Shown here piece after piece: positions 17,090 through 24,050 of a stretch of 64,000 nt of DNA (position 1 is its first letter; every line of letters begins with the position of its first letter). The notes beneath the pieces were generated by a model. That model had not been told where the DNA came from and searched no databases. It worked only from the letters and a program-made list of their open reading frames with translations. The DNA lies in assembly GCA_964490725.1 (NCBI GenBank), contig CAZBDU010000017.1:1-64000 (forward strand), read 5' to 3'. A program made the position numbers and the translations under genes. Origin of the DNA: CAZBDU01 sp964490725. Lineage in GTDB: Bacteria > Spirochaetota > Spirochaetia > SZUA-6 > DRHE01.

Positions 17090-17484
17090 GGGAGAGCCCC
17101 CGAACCATCGTCCTGGTCGACGACGATCCGGACTTCCTGGAGTTGAACCGCAGGCTCCTGGAAGCCCGCGGCTACCGGGTGCTCTGCTTCTCCGATTCCA
17201 GGGGAGCTCTGGAGCGGCTGCAGGCGGAGCCGCCCGCGGCGGTGGTCGCCGACCTGATGATGAAGAGCCTCGACTCCGGTTTCTCCCTGGCCCGCAGCAT
17301 CAAGGCCAGCCCCGGCCTGGCCGCGGTGCCGGTGATCATCGTGACCGCCGCGGCCAGCCAGCGGGGCTTCGACTTTTCTCCCCGCGGCGAGGAGGACCTG
17401 GCTGCCATGAGCGCGGACGCCTTCTTCGAGAAGCCGGTTTCCCCGCAGGCGCTGGTGGCCAGGATCGAGGAGCTGATCTCATGA
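17086..17484 (+). CDS. Single-domain response regulator (receiver only), second of two
   Basis: A 132-residue receiver similar to the preceding one (LVDDDPDFLELNRRLLEARG against LVDDDADFVEVNRALLEENG), so the two are tandem paralogues. The phospho-Asp lies in VVADLMMKSLDSG, and the Lys in FFEKPVSPQ. There is no DNA-binding domain. It is coupled on both sides by ATGA overlaps. Two near-duplicate lone receivers between two kinases suggest a branched or multi-step phosphorelay. Confidence 0.85.
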   Translation: MRESPRTIVLVDDDPDFLELNRRLLEARGYRVLCFSDSRGALERLQAEPPAAVVADLMMKSLDSGFSLARSIKASPGLAAVPVIIVTAAASQRGFDFSPRGEEDLAAMSADAFFEKPVSPQALVARIEELIS

Positions 17485-18962
17485 GCGGGCCCGACGGACC
17501 GGCACGGCTCCTGGTCGTGGACGACGAGTTCGGCGTGCGTGAGGGCATGCGCAAGGTCCTCTCGCAAGAGGGCTTCCAGGTGGTGACCGCCGGGGACGGC
17601 CAGGCCGGCCTGGAGGCCTACGAGCAGAGCGGACCCTTCACCGTGGCCCTCCTGGACCTGATGATGCCGCGTATGAGCGGGCTGGAGCTCCTGGGGCGGC
17701 TGCATGACCGCGACCCGGACCTGGTGGTCATCATCGTGACGGCCCACGCCACCATCGACACGGCCGTGGAAGGCACCAAGAGGGGGGCCTACAGCTACAT
17801 CCCCAAGCCCTTCACCCCCGAGGAGCTGCTGCTTTCGATCCGCAACGGCATGGAGCGCCGCGTCCTGACCCTGGAGGCGCGCCGGCTGCGGGAGGAGCGG
17901 GAAAGCCGCCTCCTGGAGCTGGCCTCGGAGCGCTCGCGGAGCACCACCATCCTCCGGTGCATGAGCGACGGGGTCCTGGTGATCAACATGGAGAAGCTCG
18001 TGGTGCTCGGAAACGATGCGGCGGCCCACATTCTCCCGGGCTGTGCCGATCGCCGGGTGCCTTTCCCCCTGGCCGAGCTCGCCTCCCCCGAGGTGCGAGG
18101 CCCGATTCTGGAGGTCCTGGAGGGCGAGCCGGGCCCGCAGATCCTGATGCGGCAGATCCCCCTGGGTGGGCGGACCTACATGATCAACGTCAGCCCCCTG
18201 CAGGAGAGCGAAGGAGCCACCTGCGGCGCGGTGGCGGTGTTCCGGGACATCAGCGAGCTGAAGAAGCTGGAGACGGCCAAGAGCACGTTCGTCTCCATGG
18301 TGGCCCACGAGATCAAGAACCCCCTGGCCGCCGCCGAGGGGTGGCTGAGCCTGCTGGCCAGCGGCCTGGCGGGCCGGGACCCCGGGGAGGAGCGCCACAT
18401 GATCGAGCGCTCCCTGATCCGCATCAGAACCCTCAGGACCCTGGTGAGCGAGCTCTTGAACCTCACCGCCATCGAGACCGGCAACTTCACCCTCCGCCGC
18501 GCACCGGTGGACGCCTCCGCGATCGCCAGGGAAGCCGTGGAGGCGAACCGGGAACGGGCCAGGGACAGGGGCGTGGCCCTGACCCTGGGCGAAGCCCCCG
18601 CAGGAGGGACCTCGCCGGTCCTGGCCGACCGCGACGCCCTGCAGATGGTGATCTCCAACCTCATCGACAACGCCGTCAAGTACACCCCCGAGAAAGGTCA
18701 CGTGTCCGTCGGTGTCGAGCAGAACGGAATGTACGTGCGCGTCTCGGTCAGGGACGACGGCATCGGCCTCGCGCCCGAAGACCTTCCCCAACTGTTCGAC
18801 GAGTTCTTCCGCGTCAAGAACGAGCGCACCGCCGACATCCCGGGCACCGGGCTGGGCCTGAGCCTGGTCCGGCGCATCACCGAGATGCACCAGGGCACGG
18901 TGGCGGTGGAGAGCACTCCCGGCAGGGGCAGCACCTTCACCGTCAGCCTGCCCCGCTGCTGA
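17481..18962 (+). CDS. Receiver-PAS-histidine kinase hybrid
   Basis: A 493-residue hybrid kinase: an N-terminal receiver (LVVDDEFGVRE, Asp in ALLDLMMPRMSG, Lys in YIPKPFTPEE), a coiled-coil linker, a PAS domain (about 150-255), a HisKA domain with His in MVAHEIKNPLAAAEG (near 275) and a HATPase with NLIDNAVKYTP, VRDDGIGL and GTGLGLSLV. There are no transmembrane segments, so it is cytosolic. It is the last gene of the 13.8-kb operon that starts at 5176. A receiver placed before the kinase core suggests that its activity is set by phosphotransfer from another kinase, plausibly the H-cluster kinase. The final output protein is not encoded here; the NtrC-type regulator at 3373 is a candidate. 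Confidence 0.85.
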   Translation: MSGPDGPARLLVVDDEFGVREGMRKVLSQEGFQVVTAGDGQAGLEAYEQSGPFTVALLDLMMPRMSGLELLGRLHDRDPDLVVIIVTAHATIDTAVEGTKRGAYSYIPKPFTPEELLLSIRNGMERRVLTLEARRLREERESRLLELASERSRSTTILRCMSDGVLVINMEKLVVLGNDAAAHILPGCADRRVPFPLAELASPEVRGPILEVLEGEPGPQILMRQIPLGGRTYMINVSPLQESEGATCGAVAVFRDISELKKLETAKSTFVSMVAHEIKNPLAAAEGWLSLLASGLAGRDPGEERHMIERSLIRIRTLRTLVSELLNLTAIETGNFTLRRAPVDASAIAREAVEANRERARDRGVALTLGEAPAGGTSPVLADRDALQMVISNLIDNAVKYTPEKGHVSVGVEQNGMYVRVSVRDDGIGLAPEDLPQLFDEFFRVKNERTADIPGTGLGLSLVRRITEMHQGTVAVESTPGRGSTFTVSLPRC

Positions 18963-18968
18963 GGCGCT

Positions 18969-18985
18969 CGGGGCTGCCGGCCCCG
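18969..18985 (+). terminator. Possible hairpin at the end of the hydrogenase operon
   Basis: CGGGGC and GCCCCG form a 6-bp stem around a 5-base loop, 7 bases after the last stop codon of the operon. No T-tract follows, so it is at best a weak or Rho-assisted terminator. Confidence 0.25.
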
Positions 18986-18992
18986 TGCCCGC

Positions 18993-19280
18993 CTATCTCG
19001 ACCGCCCCCGCAGCATGCGGAGGAGGGACTCCAGCGGATCACGGAAATCAGCGGGCGCGTCCGCCATGGAGCCTCGATCTGAGCGTGCGCCAGCGCCGGC
19101 GAACCTCCTCCGCCTCGGTCCGCTCCACGACCATCCCGCGTTGCGGGCCAGCTCCAACAGCCCCTCCAGCTGGCGCAGCCTGCTCTCGGGCCCCGGCGCC
19201 CTCCGGAGATCGACCTCGGCAACCTTCTGCCAGCGAAGGACGAGCTCTCTGGCGGTCTCGCGTTCCATCTCGGCGGCCAT
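18993..19280 (-). CDS. Small hypothetical protein at the end of the ABC-2 operon
   Basis: A 95-residue open frame beginning 30 bases after the permease stop and on the same strand. The first 55 residues look like a charged amphipathic helix (ETARELVLRWQKVAEVDLR, then SRLRQLEGLLELARNAGW). The rest is Arg/Gly-rich. I recognise no family. It is kept because it has a possible Shine-Dalgarno (CGGAG at some distance) and a plausible operon position, but an opposing frame covers the same bases and the tail looks non-coding. Confidence 0.35.
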   Translation of the reverse strand: MAAEMERETARELVLRWQKVAEVDLRRAPGPESRLRQLEGLLELARNAGWSWSGPRRRRFAGAGARSDRGSMADAPADFRDPLESLLRMLRGRSR

Positions 19281-19310
19281 AACAGCGCATACGGACCCGC
19301 TCCGGCGAGG

Positions 19311-20093
19311 TTACTGCGTGTTGTCGCTTCGATCCATTGTCAACCAGGTGGCCGCCGCGCCGGCGAAAAAGAACCCCACCAGCACCGCCGTGGATAGGGG
19401 ACCGGGAACGGGAGCCTCCGCCCCGCCGGCGCCGGCAGTCAGCAGAACGATGGACCAGGGAATCCAGGGGCCCCAGCCGGTGTGGGCGAACAGGTCTCCC
19501 ACCAGGAACAGCAGAATCGCGAACCCTACCGGAGCCAGGTAGCCGCGGCCGGCGACGGCCATCCAGGCGGTCGCGGAGCTGACCAGGAGGACCTGCGCCA
19601 CCAGCCTGGCCACCAGAAGACCGTTGGCCGCCAGCAGCTCGGCAGCGAAGCCGGGAAGACCGAGCAGGAAGCCCACCAGGAGCGCCTCCGCATAGACGAC
19701 GGCGGCCATGCACAGGAACCACAGAGCGGAGACCAGCAACTTGGCGGCGACGAAGGTCCCCCGGCCCACGGGCAGGGTCAGCATGTTCTTGGCCGTGCCC
19801 TCCGCGTACTCCCGTCCGAACACGAACGCGTCCACGATCGCCAGCACGATCATTCCCCCCGCAAACAGGAAGGCCGTCAGCATGAGGTAGGTCGGCCAGT
19901 CGGCAGTTCCCACCGTCATCTGCGCCTTCGCCGTGATCAGGCCCATGCGGCGCCCCAGCTCCGGATTCTTGAGCACCCCCATCATGAGCCCCATCATCAG
20001 CGGCGCGAAGCAGTACACCAGCGCCAGGACCCAGGTGATGCGCGATCGCTTGAGCTTCAGAAGCTCGGCTCCAAGCACGCGCAGGAAGATCAT
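19311..20093 (-). CDS. ABC-2 type transporter permease
   Basis: A 260-residue membrane protein with about six hydrophobic segments. It starts MIFLRVLGAELLKLKRSRITW, the typical short cytosolic lead of ABC-2 permeases, followed by LALVYCFAPLMMG. A central FVFGREYAEGTAKNML matches the conserved FGREYxxGTxK element of the bacitracin-exporter-like group. It would pair with the ATPase at 20090 to form an efflux pump or membrane-modifying exporter. The substrate is unknown. The start codon overlaps the ATPase stop (ATGA). Confidence 0.85.
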   Translation of the reverse strand: MIFLRVLGAELLKLKRSRITWVLALVYCFAPLMMGLMMGVLKNPELGRRMGLITAKAQMTVGTADWPTYLMLTAFLFAGGMIVLAIVDAFVFGREYAEGTAKNMLTLPVGRGTFVAAKLLVSALWFLCMAAVVYAEALLVGFLLGLPGFAAELLAANGLLVARLVAQVLLVSSATAWMAVAGRGYLAPVGFAILLFLVGDLFAHTGWGPWIPWSIVLLTAGAGGAEAPVPGPLSTAVLVGFFFAGAAATWLTMDRSDNTQ

Positions 20094-21025
20094 GACTCAC
20101 CCCCGGTCAGCCGCAGAAACCGGGCCTCCAGATCCTCCCGGACCGGGCACAGGGCATGCAGCTCGATTCCCGATTCCACCAGCAGCCTGGCCACCTGGGC
20201 GGGCTGCACGCTGCCGCACAGGATCTGCAGGCGGTCCTCCCCCACCTCCTGGATCTCCTCGACACCCAGGGCGGCTTCGATGAGCCGGCGCGCCCGGCTC
20301 GGCCCCGTGACCCGGGCTTCCAGACGCAGGGAGACTCCTGCCGTTTCCGTGCCGACCGCGAGCTGGTCCACCAGACGCCCGCGGTGGATGATCCCGATGC
20401 GGTGGGCCAGCTGGGAGACCTCCGCCAGGATGTGGCTGGAGACGAACATGGTAACCCCCTCCTCCTCGGCAAAACGGCGCAGCAGCCGGCGGATCTCCAC
20501 GATGCCGGCCGGGTCCAGCCCGTTGGCGGGTTCGTCCAGAACGAGAATCCTGGGACGCGGAAGGAGGGCTCGAGCCAGGGCAAGGCGCTGCTTGTTACCC
20601 AGCGACAGGCGGCCGGCGCGGCGGTCCGCCAGCTCCTCCAGACCCAGCAGCCGCATGGCTCGTCCCACCTCATGGGCGGCCGAGCGCGTGAGGCTGCGCT
20701 GGATCTCCAGGTTCTCCCGCACGGTGAGATTCGGATAGGCGGTAGCCGTCTCCACCAGGCTTCCAATGGCGGCGGCGGCCTCGCGGCGGTGGCTCGCCAC
20801 CTCCTTCCCAAAGACCAGGACGCGCCCTCGGGTGGGGCGGACCAGACCCAGGATCATGCGGATGGTGGTGGTTTTCCCCGCTCCGTTGCGGCCCAGAAAC
20901 CCGTAGATCTCTCCCGGGTGAACCGAAAGATCCAGCGAGTCCACGGCGGTGACCTCCGCGTACCGCTTCGTAAGCTGGCAGGTTTGAATGGCCGCGGGGG
21001 AGCCCCTCCCCTCCTGGGCGCTCAT
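20090..21025 (-). CDS. ABC-2 type transporter ATP-binding protein
   Basis: A 311-residue ATPase of the drug/antibiotic exporter (CcmA/BcrA-like) group. It has Walker A GRNGAGKTTT near 45, a Q-loop region, the signature LSLGNKQRLALARAL, Walker B ILVLDEPANGLDP and an H-loop in FVSSHILAEV. The C-terminal 85 residues form the accessory domain typical of these exporters. The ATG at 21025 overlaps the TetR stop as ATGA, so the repressor and both exporter genes are one operon that probably controls itself. Confidence 0.9.
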   Translation of the reverse strand: MSAQEGRGSPAAIQTCQLTKRYAEVTAVDSLDLSVHPGEIYGFLGRNGAGKTTTIRMILGLVRPTRGRVLVFGKEVASHRREAAAAIGSLVETATAYPNLTVRENLEIQRSLTRSAAHEVGRAMRLLGLEELADRRAGRLSLGNKQRLALARALLPRPRILVLDEPANGLDPAGIVEIRRLLRRFAEEEGVTMFVSSHILAEVSQLAHRIGIIHRGRLVDQLAVGTETAGVSLRLEARVTGPSRARRLIEAALGVEEIQEVGEDRLQILCGSVQPAQVARLLVESGIELHALCPVREDLEARFLRLTGGES

Positions 21026-21630
21026 CGCTTCCCCTCCCCGGTGATTCCGCTTGCCGTCCACTCGACCAGCTTTTCCATCACCCGATCGAAGATCTTGCTG
21101 CCTACCTCGCCCTCGTGCAGGGTGAGCAGGACCATTGCCCGGAACACCCCCGCCAGCAGCTCCGGCTCTACGGCGCATTCGGCGCCCTTGGCCCGGAGGT
21201 CGTCCAAGAGCCGCCTGCCCAGCTCCACGTCCCGATCCAGGTGGCGGGACAGCAGCTCTCGCCCGACTCCGCGCGCCAGGACCGCGTACTCGCCGGTCTC
21301 CTGCAGGGCGGTGAGCAGGGACTCGCTCCTGGCGAACTGGACGGCATAGGCCAGGAGCGACCTCACCGTCTCCCGAGGGTCCCGGTGGGAGGCCAGGATC
21401 GATTCGATCCTTCCCGCCGCGGCGCGCTCCTCGCGGTCGAAAATCTCCATGCACAGGTCCTCTTTCGAAGGAAAGAAATGATAGAAGGTGCCCTTGGCAA
21501 TGCCTGCGGCGCGTGCAAGCTCCTCCACGTTCGTGCGGCGAAGCCCATAGCGGCGGAAGCGCTCCGCTCCGGCATCGATCAGCGCCTCTCGGATCGCCGT
21601 CTTGTCCTTTACAGAGAAGATGCGTGGCAT
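21022..21630 (-). CDS. TetR-family transcriptional regulator
   Basis: A 202-residue TetR-type repressor. The N-terminal helix-turn-helix is clear: AIREALIDAGAERFRRYG, then NVEELARAAGIAKGTFYHFF and PSKEDLCMEIF. The ligand-binding C-terminal domain is divergent, as usual. I chose ATG 21630 because AAGGGG lies 4-9 bases upstream and because the longer frame to 21693 runs into the promoter region. It heads the operon with the ABC-2 exporter, so it likely represses that operon until an exported compound binds. Confidence 0.9.
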   Translation of the reverse strand: MPRIFSVKDKTAIREALIDAGAERFRRYGLRRTNVEELARAAGIAKGTFYHFFPSKEDLCMEIFDREERAAAGRIESILASHRDPRETVRSLLAYAVQFARSESLLTALQETGEYAVLARGVGRELLSRHLDRDVELGRRLLDDLRAKGAECAVEPELLAGVFRAMVLLTLHEGEVGSKIFDRVMEKLVEWTASGITGEGKR

Positions 21631-21674
21631 GATCCCCTTTCTGAAATAAATGACCGAAATAGAAACTAAGTCAC

Positions 21675-21703
21675 ATAGTACGCCAAACGTCAAAGATCGT
21701 CAA
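21675..21703 (-). promoter_or_regulatory. Sigma-70 promoter of the TetR/ABC-2 operon
   Basis: On the minus strand, TTGACG (21703-21698) and TACTAT (21680-21675) are separated by 17 bases. An imperfect inverted pair TGAC...GTCA lies between the -10 element and the TetR start (about 21651-21673) and could be the operator. Confidence 0.6.
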
Positions 21704-21761
21704 GGGGGCCCCCCTTCCGGCCTTACTGGAGACAATCCTGCCGGCTCCCCTCTCTCCCCTC

Positions 21762-21790
21762 TGGACAGCCAGCCGGGCACAGACTATAAT
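21762..21790 (+). promoter_or_regulatory. Sigma-70 promoter of the LacI-type regulator
   Basis: TGGACA (21762-21767) and a perfect TATAAT (21785-21790) are 17 bases apart, close to consensus. The predicted start near 21797 falls inside the operator described next. Confidence 0.75.
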
Positions 21791-21794
21791 GCTA

Positions 21795-21818
21795 CATTGT
21801 GAGAGCGGTTTCACAATG
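21795..21818 (+). promoter_or_regulatory. LacI-family operator (autoregulatory)
   Basis: A perfect inverted repeat CATTGTGA-N8-TCACAATG with the half-site layout of LacI/GalR operators. It covers the transcription start and includes the ATG of the regulator itself (21816), so the protein should repress its own transcription. No second copy was seen upstream of the ABC transporter at 22938. Confidence 0.75.
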
Positions 21819-22874
21819 CAGCATTCGAGGGTGAGCATCGAGGACGTGGCGCAGGCGTCGGGGGTCTCCCGCGCCACCGTCTCCCGGGTGCTCAACGGCG
21901 ACGCCCGGGTGCGCCCCGCCACCGTCAGGGCCGTGCGGGAGGCCGCTCAGCGGCTGGGCTACGTGGCCCACTCGGCGGCCAGCGCCCTCTCCGGTGGCAG
22001 AAGCCGCACCGTGGCGGTGCTCCTGCCCGACATCCTGCGCCCCTACTACGCCACCCTCCTGCAGGGAGCCAACCGGGTGGCCCAGGAGAAGGGCTACCAC
22101 CTCATCTTCAAGGCCAAGGACAACAGCAGGAGCATTCTCGATCTCATCGAGGCCGGCCTGGGGGACGGGTTCATCATCCGTCACGCCCGGGATCCCGAGG
22201 ACGACAGGCCGATCCTGAACCGGCTGCGCCGCCGGCAGATCCCCTTCATCTACGTGGGCCGGCCCGCCGGCGACGAGGCAGCCGCTGCCATCCAGGTGGA
22301 CAACGTCGGCGGGGCCAGGCAGATGGCGCACCACTTCGTGGAGCACGGGTTCCGCAGGGTGCTGTTCATCGGCGGCCCCGAGGAGGCCATCGACTCGCGG
22401 GACCGGGCCTACGGCTTTCGGGTAGGTCTGAGCGAGCGGGGGTTCGACCTGGCCGGGCTGACGGAGCTGCAGGGGGACTACTCCCGGGAGTGCGGCTACC
22501 GGATCGCCGGACGCCACCTGGCCGGCAGCAGGGCTGAGGCGGTGTTTGCGGCCAACGACCGCATGGCCCTGGGGGTCCTTCTGTACTGCCACGAGCACGG
22601 CATCCGCGTGCCCGAGGACCTGGCGATCGCCGGTTTCGACGACGCCTTCTTCGCCGAGTTTCTCTGGCCGCCGCTCACCACGGTGCGGCAGCCCATGCAC
22701 GAGATCGGCGTGGTGGCCATGGAGAACATCGTCATGGCCATCGAGGGCACCAGGCTGAGCAGCTCGCAGCTGATTCTCCCCACCCGCCTGGTCCCCCGCC
22801 GCTCCTGCGGATGCGAGTTTCACCATTTCGGTCGCCCGGAACAGCCGGCGGCGCCGCAAACGCAGGAGGCATAG
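21816..22874 (+). CDS. LacI-family transcriptional regulator
   Basis: A 352-residue LacI/GalR-type regulator. The N-terminal helix-turn-helix is canonical (SIEDVAQASGVSRATVSRVL, then a hinge with AASALSGGRSRTVAVLLPD). The periplasmic-binding-protein-like core follows, with IRVPEDLAIAGFDD near 280 and TTVRQPMHEIG near 305. The ATG at 21816 was chosen because the upstream in-frame ATG at 21789 lies in the -10 element. The next gene is an ABC substrate-binding protein 63 bases downstream, so this regulator probably controls that importer and itself. The ligand is unknown. Confidence 0.9.
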   Translation: MQHSRVSIEDVAQASGVSRATVSRVLNGDARVRPATVRAVREAAQRLGYVAHSAASALSGGRSRTVAVLLPDILRPYYATLLQGANRVAQEKGYHLIFKAKDNSRSILDLIEAGLGDGFIIRHARDPEDDRPILNRLRRRQIPFIYVGRPAGDEAAAAIQVDNVGGARQMAHHFVEHGFRRVLFIGGPEEAIDSRDRAYGFRVGLSERGFDLAGLTELQGDYSRECGYRIAGRHLAGSRAEAVFAANDRMALGVLLYCHEHGIRVPEDLAIAGFDDAFFAEFLWPPLTTVRQPMHEIGVVAMENIVMAIEGTRLSSSQLILPTRLVPRRSCGCEFHHFGRPEQPAAPQTQEA

Positions 22875-22937
22875 GATTCGCATGCAACCTCTGGATAGCA
22901 CCAGTGGTGTAAAATCTCACTATCAAGGAGGGAAGGG

Positions 22938-23969
22938 ATGAAACGACTATTCATCGTCTTCCTCGGACTGCTGCTCGCCATGGGCGTGTTTGCAGCAGGA
23001 CAAACAGAGAAGGCTCCGCAGAAGGTGGTCATCTATGCCGCCCTGGACACCAAGACGGCGAACGACCTGGCTGCAGCCTTCAAGCAGAAGACCGGCATCG
23101 ACGCGGAGATCGCCCTGCAGATCGAGCAAGCCGGGACCGTCGCGGGAAGGATCAAGGCGGAGGCAGCCAACCCCAGGGCCGACGTGGTCATCGGGGGCAA
23201 CTCCAACTTTCACACCGACCTGGCCTCCGGGGGCTACCTCGCAAAGTACACCTCTCCGGAGGTGAAACAGGCCGGGATCGACACCAAGTTCATGGATCCC
23301 GACGGCTACTGGAGCGGCTGGTACCTGGGGGCCATGTGCCTGCTGTACAACGACAAGCGCTACCAGCAGGAGATCGCTCCCAAGGGGATCAAGCCCCCCT
23401 CCACGTGGGACGACCTCTTGAACCCGGCCTACAAGGGGGAGGTGGCGGTGGCCAGCCCGGTCACCTCCGGGGGCGGCTACCTGTTCATCGCCGCACAGAT
23501 CTTTCGCCTGGGAAGCGAGAAGGCGGGCTTCGACTACATCCGCAAGGTGAACCAGAACATCTCCGACTGGACCAAGGGAGCCAACGGATCGATCCCGCTG
23601 GTCAGCCAGGGGGAGATCATCGTCGGGGTGGCCTGGGGACACGACACGATCAAGCAGAAGCTGCAGGGCAACCTCCCCATCACCGTGGTCTTCCCCAAGG
23701 ACACCGCCTTCGAGATCGGCGCTGCCTCGATCCTGAAAGGCGCCCCCCACCCGGAGGCGGCCAAGAAGTTCATCGACTTCCTCCTGTCCCCGGATGCGGA
23801 GAAGATCAACGCGCAGAATGGCTATCGCTACCCCGTGCGCAGCGGCGTGGCGCTGCCGGAGGCCATGCCTCCCTTCTCACAGCTGAGTCTGGCGCCGTGG
23901 AACCTCGCGGAGGCGGCCGCCAACGTGGAGAAGTGGAAGACCGAGTGGGAGCAGGTCACCGGGAAGTGA
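22938..23969 (+). CDS. Fe(III)/phosphonate-type ABC substrate-binding protein
   Basis: A 343-residue periplasmic binding protein with a cleaved signal peptide (MKRLFIVFLGLLLAMGVFAAG, then QTEK). It belongs to the class that binds Fe(III), 2-aminoethylphosphonate and similar small ligands (FbpA/PhnS-like): VVIYAALDTKTANDLAAAF at the mature N-terminus, RADVVIGGNSN, PSTWDDLLNPAYKGEVAVA in the middle and HPEAAKKFIDFLLSPDAE near the C-terminus. AAGGAGGGAAGGG precedes the ATG. It is followed by a fused permease and an ATPase, a complete importer. Whether the ligand is iron, a phosphonate or an organic acid cannot be read from the sequence. Confidence 0.85.
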   Translation: MKRLFIVFLGLLLAMGVFAAGQTEKAPQKVVIYAALDTKTANDLAAAFKQKTGIDAEIALQIEQAGTVAGRIKAEAANPRADVVIGGNSNFHTDLASGGYLAKYTSPEVKQAGIDTKFMDPDGYWSGWYLGAMCLLYNDKRYQQEIAPKGIKPPSTWDDLLNPAYKGEVAVASPVTSGGGYLFIAAQIFRLGSEKAGFDYIRKVNQNISDWTKGANGSIPLVSQGEIIVGVAWGHDTIKQKLQGNLPITVVFPKDTAFEIGAASILKGAPHPEAAKKFIDFLLSPDAEKINAQNGYRYPVRSGVALPEAMPPFSQLSLAPWNLAEAAANVEKWKTEWEQVTGK

Positions 23970-24050
23970 CCGCTCCGGCGCTCGAATGAGGCGGAATCAC
24001 GAGCGGGGCGGGCTTCGGCTGCGCCCCGCTCCCTGCCATGAAGGGGGCTC

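Noticed and set aside
21702..21716. Palindrome AAGGGGG-C-CCCCCTT between the TetR and LacI genes
   Set aside because: It overlaps only the edge of the TetR -35 element and fits neither regulator's operator layout. It is probably a simple G/C tract.
22909..22915. TAAAAT as the -10 element of a separate promoter for the Fe(III)/phosphonate-type importer
   Set aside because: No acceptable -35 element lies 16-18 bases upstream. Read-through from the LacI promoter is equally possible.
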